64,000 bases of DNA, from the NCBI GenBank assembly GCA_035771175.1, contig CM069602.1, positions 9,737,501 to 9,801,500 of the forward strand. Direction: 5' to 3'. Source of the stretch: Paratinospora sagittata. Its lineage: Eukaryota > Streptophyta > Magnoliopsida > Ranunculales > Menispermaceae. Of the stretch, positions 48,891-60,358 are shown piece after piece (the first letter of the stretch is position 1; the number at the start of each line of letters is the position of its first letter). The notes under the pieces were generated by a model, which saw only the letters and a program-made list of their open reading frames with translations, made no database searches and was not told the DNA's origin. The translations under genes and the position numbers were made by a program.

Positions 48891-49499
48891 ATTAAAGAGA
48901 TCTTAAATAATTACAATTACCTAATTAAAGAGATCTCGTATAATCTATTTTAATAATGTAAATATAAGATTTTCAATATAAATATTGGATCTATTTAGAT
49001 TTAAATTGATTGACATCCCTTGATAAGTTTGGGCCAGATTTTCTTGAGAAGTCAAATGTATGCAAAATTGGATAAATATATATATATTGTATTAATATTA
49101 AACCCTTAGTATGATTTGTAATTATAATTAATCCCTTCCCACGAGAGTTTTTTTTTTTTTTTTTGAATATCCTTCCCACAATAGTTAATAATTCCATAGT
49201 TGACAACTTTTGGACTCTTAGTATATCCTTCTTCTTGTTGCATGGAGTATCATTTAGTATATATGCATAATTTAAGGAAAGGGAAAAATTTATCCAAACT
49301 TCAATGTTAAACTTAGGGCTGAAATTGGGTCGGTCGGGTTTGAGCCCAATCTAGACCCTACCCGACATTATTAAGGAAGTCCTCCCTCCACTCAAAAACT
49401 GACCAGACCCTGAACAAGTTATAACAGACCTGTCCAACCGAATCCGTTGGGCGGGTCAGGTGGTCGGATCACCAAAAAATGAAAACACAATATCGAAAG

Positions 49500-49780
49500 A
49501 AATTAAACATTTTAGAAGAAGACGAAAATAAGTGTGAAAAAAAAAACAAAGAAATATTTACATAAGAACTTATACATTGATAAGTACTTATTGAGCCTCA
49601 ATGCAATATTGCAGGGGATCCCCCTTAGAGGGTCTCTTGTTGTAACCCTCTTGTGAAATGGGTTTAAAGGAGAGGATGAATTGCATTTATATAGGGGGGA
49701 TTTCCCCACTTTTCCCACCGAGTGATGTGGGACTAAAGGTCGTAGTAGTAGAACTCCCAAGTTTAAAACTTTTTTCGTCT
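49500..49780 (-). mobile_element. Possible LTR fragment (TRIM or solo LTR)
   Basis: On the minus strand AGTCCCACATCACTCGG is followed by GGAAATCCCCCCTATATAAATGC, a TATA-box arrangement seen in several plant LTR and TRIM elements. Borders and partner LTR were not found. The fragment is next to a GGTCGGTCGGGT/GGGCGGGTCAGG-rich stretch (49330-49470) that may be the end of another element. Confidence 0.3.
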
Positions 49781-49816
49781 TCTTCTTCTTCTTCTTCTCC
49801 TCCTCCTCCTCCTCCT
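49777..49816. repeat. (TCT)n(CCT)n compound microsatellite
   Basis: About seven TCT units followed by about six CCT units. Confidence 0.9.
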
Positions 49817-50227
49817 GCGTATTTCTTCTATAAAAAAAAAAAAATCAGTTGGTTTTGCCAGCCAGGTGTTGGCTGGTTTTTGGCAAAAACCAGTGGTTTT
49901 GATTTTTTTTATTTTTTATTTTATAAGTTTAATATATTTTTTTTTAAAATTAAGTTGTAAAAAAATATTTAATTATTTTTTATTCCAATCTCAAACATAC
50001 CACCAAACACATAATTATTTTATATTTAATCTTTTCTTATCTTATCCAATCCAATCTCATAAAAATAATTCTATCATATCCTGAACACCAAACGAACTCA
50101 TACGATATAGGTACAACTTGTTATAGGTTAAAGAGATTTCCTTCCCATATCATGATTGTTAGATAGATTAAAGTTGAATCATCAAACAATCAAATTATTT
50201 GACAAGCTTGAAATGTGACCATAAAAG

Positions 50228-50640
50228 TAATTAAAGTTGAATATAACATTTGTGTTAAAAAATACTCTATTTTTATAAAATATTAGTTTATAATTACATT
50301 TATATAATCTTTCCAACTTAGTACTATGACATTTTTTGCAAAGTATTGCAATACCTATTGACATTAATTAGTTTGGAATCATGTCACAACAATATAATTA
50401 AAGGTGGGTATAGTATGTGTTAAAATTAGTTTATTCTTACCAAAATTTAGTTTATATTTGCATAAACATTTTATAATAAAAGGTGGGTATTATGTGTTAA
50501 AATTAGCTTATTTGTATAAAAATTAGCCTATATTGGCATTCACATAATCTTTCAAGTGACCATTATGTCATTAATTAGTTTTAATTCATATCACAATAAT
50601 ATAATTAAAGTTGGCTATGATATATTAAACGCATAATAAT
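50228..50640. repeat. Diverged tandem repeats
   Basis: AATTAAAG(T/G)TGG(G/C)TAT followed by TGTTAAAATTAG recurs near 50228, 50393, 50478 and 50599 with irregular spacing (about 85-165 bp). Related AATCTTTCAA and TATGTCATTAATTAG blocks lie between. Unit borders are unclear. Confidence 0.4.
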
Positions 50641-50697
50641 ATTGTTGATAATATAATTTTCAAAATTAGAAGTAATTTCTAAGAATATAGATTCTAA

Positions 50698-50699
<2 letters not shown>

Positions 50700-50760
<61 letters not shown>

Positions 50761-50768
50761 ATGTGTGT
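50700..50768. repeat. (TA)n(TG)n microsatellite
   Basis: About twenty TA units run into about nine TG units. Confidence 0.95.
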
Positions 50769-51568
50769 GATATAATAATAAATATATAAAGAGATAATAT
50801 AATAATTTCAAATGTGATCATTATATATATATATATATGATATAATAATAATTACCTATCTTATAATTAGATGTATCACTCTATATTACAATAATTTTAT
50901 ATTTTTTCAAATGCATCAACTATTATTTATATTTAATTAAAAAACATAACTAGGTTACCCAAAATATGAAATAAATAGCAAATTACATATCAGGAAACCT
51001 TTATTATCAATCTATGTATATTATAAAATATAAATCATAAATTGCTAAATGCTAAAGGTGGAAGAACTTTTAGTTTTGGAAAAAGGGCAAAAAAGAAACA
51101 ATTCACTCGCCCTTATAAAATACATCATCTTTAGTCTTAACGTCACTGACAGAGGAAGTATCTTCACCCCATGGATAGGGTGATGATTAGTGCTGTATTT
51201 ATATGCCTGGCATGGCAAAACTTTTTAAACTTCTTATTCATATATATATATATATATATACCTGATTGGATTGATGAAACTTGAGACCCTACCCGACTAG
51301 GTTGGGTTTTTTTAATAAACAAACCAACCGGCTCAATGACATGATTTTCCTTGAAAAAAAAAATTATTTCACAAATGCCATCCATACAAAAATATTGTCA
51401 TAATTGCCTTAATTTACTGTTCATAACCCAGTCAGCGTGCCAAACAAGCGCCACGTCAGCGCGGAGGTGGCATTTTTTTTTAAGTGAAAGGAAGAAAAGA
51501 CGCCTTCCCTTCACAAATTTTTTTTTATCTTCCCTTTGTCATTTTTTTTTAAGAAAATATCAAGATAA

Positions 51569-51694
51569 GGCGACCATGACGAGAATGAGAAGCTTGATGT
51601 TTCTTGGGACAAGGGGTTGTATGATTCCAATGTCTTGATTGCATACAGGAGACCAAGACCAGAATGGCTACCTCAACAGTCTTTTGTTGTTCAG
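51569..51694 (+). pseudogene. Captured coding fragment of an unidentified gene
   Basis: An open frame of 42 codons reads EKLDVSWDKGLYDSNVLIAY then RRPRPEWLPQQSFVVQ and stops at a good donor (TTCAG|GTACTC). The composition and splice site suggest a genuine exon piece. The first five or six codons coincide with the inner edge of the TIR. I do not recognise the parent gene; it could be another part of the same parent as the next fragment, or a different gene. Confidence 0.5.
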
Positions 51695-51900
51695 GTACTC
51701 TTTCTGTATGCATTTGTCTGAAGGAAAATAAGTTTTTTAGAAGGATTCAAAGCCATCTCAAGAATTTTTTTTTAAGACATTTGGGAAATTTGGACCAGAA
51801 GTTCAGAAGTTCTAAAAATATGATTCTTTGGATGGTGTCATTCAGCGGCCCAAGTTAAAAAACAATTTCTCCCTTTCTCTTGTGAATTCTTTATACACAG

Positions 51901-52006
51901 TGAGGAGAACGTGTACTTGCTGTGCAAGAAACTAAGCACGATTGGCTTGGCAGATGCAGGGAGCTCTGATCTTTTTGTTGTGTTCATATCCAATGACACC
52001 AAACAG
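51901..52006 (+). pseudogene. NTAQ1: Captured exon of protein N-terminal glutamine amidohydrolase (NTAQ1)
   Basis: After an acceptor (TATACACAG|T) the sequence reads EENVYLLCKKLSTIGLADAG then SSDLFVVFISNDTKQ. This matches the N-terminal part of plant NTAQ1 (FYCEENVYLLCKKL...DLFVVFISN.KKQIPLW), the enzyme that deamidates N-terminal glutamine in the N-degron pathway. The leading T would complete the codon of the catalytic Cys, whose first two bases lie in the missing previous exon. The exon ends at AAACAG followed by GCATG, a possible GC donor or a damaged GT. Because the intron boundary is kept, the fragment was taken from genomic DNA, not cDNA. No functional enzyme can be made here. Confidence 0.8.
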
Positions 52007-52650
52007 GCATGTTTTAATTACCCATTAATTTTCGTTTTTGTTCCGGTTCTTATTTTGTATTCTCTCTTCCAATCTTGCAAATGTTATGCCCAGCAATTGA
52101 AGAGTTCAGCAGAAAAATTATCTTTTCCAGTTTTACTTTTTCTTCTTTGGAATTTTTGGTCTTGGATTTTGGTATCGGAGAGAGAATTATCAAAAGAGTT
52201 GTTTTTTTTTTTTTTCTAATGCCCTGCATTGAATTAGATTAAGTTTGCTCAAGAAACAATGCAAGCTTTAGCAATCTCATTGAGAAATTATGAATGGATT
52301 CTGAAGTTTTAAGCAAAAGGGTTTGCCATTAGGGGTCTGTTACTCGATATTCTGGTCTTGGTCGCCTTATCTTGATATTTTTTTTTTTTGACGAACCCTT
52401 CAAGTTAAAAAAAAAAAAAATTGTGATGAAAAGACGCCTTCCCTTCACGTTAAAAAAAAAAAATTGTAAAGGGACGCCTTCCTTTCACTTAAAAAAAATG
52501 CCACCTCCGCGCTGACGTGGCGCTTGTTTGGCACGCTGACTGGGTTATGAACAGTAAATTAAGGCAATTATGACAATATTTTTGTATGGATGGCATTTGT
52601 GAAATGATTTTTTTTTCAAGGGTAATCATGTCATTGAGCCCAAACCAACC

Positions 52651-55549
52651 TCTAAGGCATACCCTATCCAACCCAACTCCGATTGGTTGGATTGATCGGG
52701 TTGCTTTCACCTTTAGTTATTACACCATATTTATTATTGAATTAGATGTGAATCAAATAAATAAAAGTGTATTAATTTGGGGCCTGGTATTGTATATATA
52801 TATATATATATATATATCAACAAATGAAAGGAGTAACTCAAATTAGATATAAAACAAGAGAAAAATAATTCAAATGGTTTTGACAAATATAACAAAGATT
52901 ATTATTTTGACACATGTATGAAAGTGACCTATTATAAATTTATAGTAATAATTGAGATAGAATAAGACTTTAAATAATATATAATATAAATAATCAAGAA
53001 AGATATAATTACTTGTAATATAATTAAAATAATGTTATAATTTTTTTATGTTGGCACCTAACCTCTTTTTAATATTTTAAGAATCCATATATATTTAGTA
53101 ATGCTGCGCAATATAAGCACATTCTGAAAACATTCAAAGCAGTGGGTGCCAACATATTAAAATGACGTATAATTAGTAAACGGCTTTATCGTTTTGAGAT
53201 TTTTTTTTTTCATACATTGATTCAATTATTTAAATGATCTCACAGAAATATCTAAAAGAGAGCACGAATTCCCTAGGAGATTTTTATCTCACATAAGGAA
53301 CATATATATGACCAAATGACACTCTTTTCCCTTTTCGTAAGCAAGAAGGGTTCAAGTTCCTTTACTAACATGATAAGTGAGGTGATTATGGTAACTAATT
53401 TTCTATGGTCTTTTTGTAGGCCTATGATACTTACTATGAAATTGTTGTAATCTTGGCAAAAATAAAAAAACATATAAGAGTTAAAACAACTAGTGAGTCA
53501 CACTTCCCTTGCACAACCAAATATCGACAAGCAAGTTCTATTGACCTACACGACACAGCTTTATTTTTATTCTTCATCAAGGAGAATTGAACCCTTGTTT
53601 GGGAAGGGAGCCACTAGGGTATTTTTCAGTTATTAAGTTGAGTTCATTTAATTTGACGGGTAAACATATCATTTTACCCCCTTAAACATTTTGCATTTAT
53701 TATTTTTATCAAATTTGAATATGCACTTTTACATTATTTTCTAGAGCCTTTTAAAGTGATGGGCGCATTACAAAGTTCATAGTGCATAACTCTTTTAGTT
53801 CATTTTTTTTTTATTTGTTTATTTATTTTTATTTCATGCATCCATAATTTGAATAAAAGTCCAATGACTTTGATTGATCTAGAATAAAATGTAAAAATAT
53901 TCCTTAAATATTGAATAGAATATAAGAAGTATTAGAAGTGGAGATGAGTTTCTTAAATGGGCATCTTATATTTCATATTAATTGAGAGTAATATAGTCCT
54001 TACCTAAGGGCCATCCTATCCACCTTTCTGTCAATTAGACAGAAGATCCGTCCCATGATTTAGAATTCTCTTTCTTTACCTTTTTTCTTTTTTTTTTTTT
54101 TCTTCATGTCATTCAAGTTCATGATAAAAATTTTAGATACGGATATAATTATAGGAACCTTCATAAGGTCCCTTTTTTTTTTTATCTTTTTTCTTTTTTT
54201 GAAGGATTGTAAGGTCTTTTAGAGGTGGAGTCACTATTCTACTAACCTGAGCTGGAGCCCAGTAGAAAATCCCCCCCAAAAAAAATTAAAGTTTTGTTAA
54301 AAAAAAAAAATCTAATATATTACAAAAATATTATTTATATAAATATATATAAATCATTGGTTTTTCATTTATGGTTCACTCTTCACTAGTTTATCAAATT
54401 TGAAACTCTACACATCTACTTCTGTTAATTAAGACTTCATCTTATTTTGTAGTCTGTGACTATGCGGTTTATCAAGCTCTACGCGATCAGAGGCAGAGCC
54501 TCTGTTCCGCTAACCTGCGAATTAGATGTATATTTTATTTTCATTTTATAATTTTTTCTCGTATGGTCAAAGTTTGTCTAAAAAATTTTTTTAGCCCACC
54601 CTATATAAAACAAAATATGCACCTTGGGAGAAAAAAAGAAAAGTATGTACTGTGTTTCAAGAGAAAAAGGGTGAAAAGAAAATTATATGCACTAAATATT
54701 ATTCGAGCTCAATTGAAAAGTCAAATGTTGATAGTTTAAAATACCAATTGAAAAGTCATAGTTGATTTTGACAATAAGGATAATGGATAAAGTTGAATTT
54801 TCTTGATATTGGGTTCAGATAGGAAGGCATTAATGATGTATCAGCCCTGGCCCAAATTATAATACTTTTTCTAGTCCAGGACACTTTACTACTAAACAAT
54901 GTTGCTTTGGAGAGACTAGCACATGTACTACCAATTGCAACTTTTAGGCTACTATCAACATTTAAAAAAAAAAAAAAATGTTAATTAAGTTAGATTATTT
55001 AATAAGTGTATTAATAATTTATATATCTATTAAGAAATAGAGATAGTCAGCTACCATTATCAAGTTTAAACAAGGTTTCGACAATTAAAATGCTCACTTT
55101 TTCTCTGCTCTTCTTCAATTTACGACCCTCTTGAAGATATTGAATCAAAAACCACCATTTGCCACTAAAATTTCACATTTGCTGATCATAGTTTAAATAG
55201 AACCTTTTGAAGATATCTTGAACTTATATTCAAGAGGTTCATCTAGGCATTAGTATATATATATATATATATAGGACTATTCATAGTATCTAAAGGCCTT
55301 ATTCTTTAGTTAATAGCATTAAATTTTTCACATCAATTCACCTCAGTTAAAGATGTGAGAAATTAAATATTAGAATTTTAAAGATTCACCCATTTCACTT
55401 CATGATCACTGATATTAATCTTCTAAACAGTGCTACAATCCCTATCTAACTTGATGAAAATCTTTTGTACATATTCTCACAAAGAGACATTCCATCACCT
55501 TCCAACCTCTTTTTTATATATATATATATTTATCCTAATCAATCACACA
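52651..55549. other. Intergenic region between the Pack-MULE and the NAP-like gene
   Basis: AT-rich, with a TA microsatellite (52793-52818), one MITE and poly-T/poly-A tracts. No coding exon was recognised. The last few hundred bases should include the 3' untranslated region of the NAP-like gene. Confidence 0.5.
53049..53154. mobile_element. MITE with 10-bp TIRs and TA target duplication
   Basis: TGTTGGCACC at the left and GGTGCCAACA at the right are perfect inverted repeats 106 bp apart, each bordered by TA. A TA target site is typical of Tc1/mariner (Stowaway-type) MITEs. The interior resembles that of the element at 33449-33616. Confidence 0.7.
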
Positions 55550-56740
55550 CTAAAATTCAAGTACTGGGCTGGCAGATATTTGCTGATTGAACAGTGCATT
55601 CTGGTTCACTTGGAACATCATTGAACTACCAAATTGGTTAATATTCATGCCTGGTGATGAAAACTTGCCCATGTCATAATTTTGGTTGTTCTCATAGCTG
55701 CTGCTCTTCGTATTGCCTTCAAATTCAGCTGTTGAGTTGAATGGATTATTTTCACTTAAAAGCTGCGATAGCGACAAGTACTGATCAATATCCAGCAAAT
55801 GAGCAGGAGAAAACGTTCTTGGCAATTTCAATATTTTTTTATCACTTTGATCAGCTTTGCTCTCCACTCTCTTCTGCATGATACATGAATCTTCTTTCTT
55901 CTCTATGTTTCTTCCTAATTTCTTCTTCTTGTAGATCCTGCATAGGACACAATCATCCAACTGCAACACAGAACAATACATTAATGTTATTCAGTATCAA
56001 GTACTTGGTTTTGTCCATTATCTTACAAAGAAAACAAATGATCAAATTGCTTGAAGGTAATTGAAGGATTTGTCATGCAAGTTTTTGAGATATTGAAGAT
56101 TTAGCCAACAATCCTAAATAAAGTTCTTAGAAAACTTGAAGTTCAAAGATCATATATGTGATCTTACTCTCATGGATCCATTCAACTTGATGGTTTGTTT
56201 CCTCGAATCACCTAACCGGTACTCGTGCATAATCCAATCTGTCTTAACACCCTTTGGAGGCCTTCCCTTGTAGAACACAAGAGATTTCTTCACTCCAACA
56301 TGTATAGATCCACTGTGAATGGCCTTGTCCGTGCCCGTTGCCTTCCAATAGCCCGACTCCGTGGCCCGATTCGGGCGCACCCCATTTGGGTACTTCCGGT
56401 TCCGAGGGCTGAAAAAATACCATTCATTTTCACCAAACTCTGCCTTCTCTGCAATGCATGTATAGCCAATTTGGTTAATTCTTGATCTATGCATAAATCC
56501 AACATACTGAAATTGAAACTACTAAGAAGTATAACATAGTACAATTCAAATTCTAAACTGACCAGGCAATTCCCATGGATCAAATTTATAAATATCGAGT
56601 TCTTGGATTATCGACACAGGGCACGACCTTGACACAGCTTGGTTTCTAAGATAATGCATGATTAATTCCTCATCAGTTGGATGGAATCTAAAGCCAGGAG
56701 GAAGAATATTAGTAGTGTTATTCTTTCTTCTATGATCCAT
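55550..56740 (-). CDS. NAP: NAC transcription factor, NAP (NAC029) clade
   Basis: Exons 56740-56563, 56448-56168 and 55960-55550 join in frame with GT-AG borders to give 289 residues. The NAC domain runs about 13-165: [106 protein letters not shown] and [13 protein letters not shown]. The FSPR, IHSG and GVKK variants are those of the NAP group, whose Arabidopsis member promotes leaf senescence. The C-terminal half carries [20 protein letters not shown], matching the KLPRT.S.AHLL motif of NAP proteins. One oddity: in subdomain E the usual Trp of LDEWVLC is Cys (LDDCVLC). Nuclear role in senescence is inferred from the clade. No miR164 site was seen. Confidence 0.92.
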
Positions 56741-58591
56741 GCAAAAGATTGTTTAATTTGCTTTGAATCAGATGATGAAGAAATGAACACAAAAAAAGCT
56801 CAATAACCAGTGTAGCTATAGCTTGGATCAAGAAGAATGTTGAAAACTAGTGTGCATGGGAGCTTTTTAAATGTCTGAAAGAAGGAAACTAGACTTTTTT
56901 TTCTTTTATTTTTGGAAAACATTGTCTTCTAGTGGAATCTTAATGACATTCTAATTGGTTGTTGTTTTGAAATGTAAACCTGAGATTAGAAATAACAATT
57001 TTTTATATAAGTGCTTGGTATTAGTGTCTTCTAAGGTTGCTATCAGATGGTATGGTTGCATGACACATCTCTCTCCATATATAAAGGAAGATAAGCATGG
57101 ATGTATTAGGAATATGCTTGTGGTTCTTATCTTGCCACCTCTGCTGTTGGGTCCTTATTGGTGTAATCAGCCCACTTGATTTGAACAGGTTTAGCAATAT
57201 GAAATTAAAAAGTGTGTATTGATGAATTTGATGTTTTTTTAGATTAGGATTAAGTTGCCAGGTGGTGTGATTCAAGTTACATTAAGATTGGGAGGGTAAG
57301 ATGATGATAAGAGCATTTTGGTGAAAGCAGCTAAGTGTTAAAAGTAATGTGAAATGGAATGTTCTGAAGAATCTGGTTTAATGTCTTTCTTCTCTTTTCT
57401 TCTTTCTTGTTTTTATTGTTTGGTTCACATCTGATGATTTGCTACTTTATCCATTGATAGAAATTTATGTTTTTTATTTATTCTTTTCACATTGTAAATA
57501 GTTTTATAAAATATTAAAAAATTTGGAGAATCAACTAATGTTATTAGACTTAGAATTGAAATAAAATTTGCATGATCATAGGCTCTCAACTTTTTTTTTT
57601 TGGCCACTCCATCTTGCAATCAAGCCATTTCAAATTCATTGTTAACAACAGAATTAGGCAGAAATACTAACTTGTTAGATTGGTGCAATTGGTAAAAAAA
57701 ATAGCTTTGTAACTCAAAGGTTCTAAATTCAACTCTTATTACTACCTCACCCGACTAGGTGATGAGGGGATTAATAGATCAGGAACTTGCCTGATACCTC
57801 CTCGAGAATACGGTCTAGTAATGGTGTTGGTTATATAATTAACTATTAACATTGTATCTTTTCCAAAAAAAAAAGAAAAAAAGAAATACTAACTTGTTAT
57901 ACTCAAGTGTGTTTATCTCCATTTAGAAACCATATGCTTTAAAATGGTTGTTTTTGTCTATGAGAAACTTTTGATATTGCAGGTTCTCCTCAAGAAGGCC
58001 ATGGAAATATATCCGAGTAAGCAAGAAACAAACATGCATTGCCTGGATAACATAGTCCAATTCTTGTTTAGAAAAGGGTAGATGACAAAAGTCAGAAAGA
58101 TTTTGATAAGATTTTATATGATAAAATAATAGTTTCTAAATAAGATTAAAAAAAAATTAGTGATGAGATTTTGAACCTCTCTTGAACTGAAATAGTCAAC
58201 TATGTTGGGAGAGGAGTGCTATAACATAAATTCTATATAGAATGTTACAAAATGAAGATTAATGCTCATGTGGTACCTCTATCCTACATAACCAACAGAA
58301 TTTTAATTTTAACACGATACATAGATAGTCTATGTCAGAGATTGGTGTTTCTCAAAGTGGCCTAAGATGCAGGGGAAGACTTTAATTAACCGAACTTGTG
58401 CTTGGTTAAATAATGGCATCTAATTTTCTTGATGGCGTGCCTTTCGAAGGTAAATAGGTTGCTTCAAGTCATTTTGTGATATTAGTACATCAACTGTGAT
58501 ATATTATTCTTAGAAAATAAGAAGTCAAGTGAGTAATAAAAATTTTAATTGAAGAATGTAATTTTGTGTTCTTAGAGTAAAAGGGGATATA
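56741..58591. other. Upstream region of the NAP-like gene and intergenic DNA
   Basis: Contains the promoter of the minus-strand NAC gene (its leader is near 56741-56880), a SINE and otherwise AT-rich sequence. No further gene was recognised. Confidence 0.5.
57675..57885 (+). mobile_element. SINE with poly-A tail
   Basis: AGATTGGTGCAATTGGTAA (box A) and AAAGGTTCTAAATTCAACTC (box B) at tRNA spacing are followed by about 140 bp of body and an A-rich tail (57867-57883). It differs in sequence from the family 1 copies. Confidence 0.7.
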
Positions 58592-59816
58592 TGTAACATT
58601 CCAATTTATATTTTTTTTTATTTTTTCTTTTCACACTTGCAATCTTGTGATCTAGATGTAGACAATGACAATGTCAAAATTTTGTCAACACGTATCTAAA
58701 TTGGGTACACAAATATACTAATTTCTCAAAAAAAACTTCTTTTTATTACATTTCACATTTACGTACATATATATATATACATGGTTATTAGTATATGACG
58801 GATAGAGTCATTTATTTTGCCCCTGCTGCCTCTCATTTTATATATATAATACATATATCTAAGATATAATTAATATAAACGTTTTATATATATACATATA
58901 TAGATAGTTAGGTAAGCGTAGGCTTATTTTTATTATTATTACTTAACTTATATATATAACCATATTTATACATCCATATATATATATAGACATCTCCCAA
59001 CAGCGCTCAACGTGCTCTCGCAACATCTTATTGCATCTTCTCTTTAGCTATCCTTCCAGCAGCAATTCACGCAAAATGCAACTAATTTCCTGAGAGATAG
59101 TAGGGGAGTAAGCTAAAAGCTCAGTGGGTCTTTCTGAAGTCCCCACGCTTTATACAAAACGTTAGTACACGTATTAAACTATTCATCACAATATTACAAG
59201 TAAAAGCCTTAATGATAATAATGAATTTGCCAGCATAAGATATTTTCACATAAGGTATATCTTTTTTGGTTGCATTTTGCTCTTAGCGTAAGCCAACTAA
59301 CACTCAGTTCTCAGGCTTACATAATACAGCAGAATACGAATAATACGTAACTAAAGAAATGTATAAAGAACAAGAACTTAAAGAATTATTCTTACCTTAT
59401 TTTTGCTAGGGTCTCCTCGCTATTAAAATTTCTATCAAGTTTTTCTACTAAAACTCTTTTTCTCATATAGTAAAACTGAAATATGTTTTTAACTAACTTG
59501 AGCCCCTATTTATAGGAGTTCAAACTTTCATGTCCTCATTTTGCCCTTAACCTATTTGAATAATTACAAGTAAAAAAATTATAATTTTACCCTCCGTGTA
59601 AATTTACCGTTTTGCCCTTGGTGTAGATATATCTTTTTGCCCTTGGTTGTTTCTAGTATTTACCGGTTGGATAAATTTACAAAATTACCTTTGCACTTTC
59701 ATGGTAATTACGAATTCTGTGAATTTATTGTTTTGCCCCTTAAATTTTCTTCTAGTATTCCTAATCTAGTTGTTTTCAGGTAGGATTCTAGGGTTGTAAA
59801 TTTTTATAATATTACA
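58592..59816 (-). mobile_element. LTR in minus orientation (left half of an inverted LTR pair)
   Basis: On the minus strand the LTR starts TGTAATATTATAAAAATTTA at 59816, has a TATA region CTATAAATAG (59515-59506) and ends GGAATGTTACA at 58592: 1225 bp with TG...CA ends. Just before its start the minus strand reads AAGGAGGGTAGAT, a polypurine-tract-like sequence that marks it as the 3' LTR of an element whose internal DNA lies to the right. Its inner 900 bp pair with the LTR at 60359-61222 in inverted orientation. Confidence 0.8.
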
Positions 59817-60358
59817 ATCTACCCTCCTTATTAAAATTTCATCCTCGAGATTTGCTAATAAAATTAAAAAAAGTTACATCTATCCTCGTGATCAAAATTG
59901 AGGAGTTTTCATATGTCTTCATTATCTTCAACTTCCTCATAAAGTTGGCTCAGGATTTTTCATGGTGGTGGAGGATTTTCAGTTGCACTTTCCATGGTTA
60001 AAATCATCTATGGTAAAGGAGGACATTGATATACTATATCATACCAACCATTCCATTCTGGCATCATTCCCAGTTGGGGTTCCTCGCAGTTATTATACAA
60101 TGGTATGGTTGGTTCACACTAACTCATGGTCGGTGGTGGTGGAGGGGGCTCTACCCAACCCATGACTGATGGTGGTGGAAGGGGCTTTACCCAACCCATG
60201 GCTAGTGGGGATGGTAGAAGGGGCTCTACCCAACCCATGGCTGGTGGTGGTGGAGGGTGTTCTATCCAACCCATAATTGGTGGTGGTGGGGATGATTCAA
60301 TCCAAGTCATGGTTTGTGGTGATGGTGACGGTTCAACCCATGCCATAGAGGGTGGTAG
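59817..60358. other. Internal segment between the two inverted LTRs
   Basis: 542 bp with no pol or gag domain. The left end carries the polypurine-like tract of the minus LTR (and TTTCATCCTCGAGATTTGC, which resembles the sequence just before the 3' LTR of many plant gypsy elements). The right end holds the G-rich minisatellite and GAGGGTGGTAG immediately before the plus LTR. The segment is not itself an obvious inverted repeat. Confidence 0.55.
60119..60346. repeat. 36-bp minisatellite, open on both strands
   Basis: Six units of 36-39 bp of the type GGTGGTGGTGGAGGG then GCTCTACCCAACCCATG. The period is a multiple of three, so both strands stay open: the minus strand reads MGWVEPPPPPPT-type proline-rich repeats, the plus strand Gly-rich repeats. 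Each unit starts with Met on the minus strand. Whether anything is translated cannot be judged. Confidence 0.85.

Larger units (their letters stand above)
45854..51319. other. AT-rich intergenic region between the Tat element and the Pack-MULE
   Basis: No coding exon was recognised over about 5.5 kb. Contents are TA and TG microsatellites (for example 46864-46893), a possible LTR fragment near 49.5-49.8 kb and diverged tandem repeats near 50.2-50.6 kb. The 46.3-48.8 kb stretch shows nothing beyond simple AT-rich DNA. Confidence 0.5.
51330..52640. mobile_element. Pack-MULE: Mutator-like element carrying host gene fragments
   Basis: 1311 bp flanked by the perfect 10-bp duplication CAAACCAACC (51320-51329 and 52641-52650). 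Terminal inverted repeats begin GGCTCAATGACATGATT and are nearly identical over about 165 bp (51330-51494 against 52640-52478). A weaker inner match around AAATATCAAGATAAGGCGAC (51555-51585 and 52350-52380) extends them. Long TIRs and a 9-11 bp target duplication are the signature of Mutator-like elements. Between the TIRs there is no transposase. Instead there are two exon-like fragments with splice signals, one of them recognisable. This is the structure called Pack-MULE. Confidence 0.9.

Noticed and set aside
49658..49960. 100-codon frame with a Ser/Pro run
   Set aside because: The run is the (TCT)n(CCT)n microsatellite; flanks look like an LTR fragment, not a gene.
51911..52219. 102-codon frame extending the NTAQ1 exon
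   Set aside because: Only codons up to TKQ match NTAQ1; the rest reads into intron and poly-T sequence and is not conserved coding.
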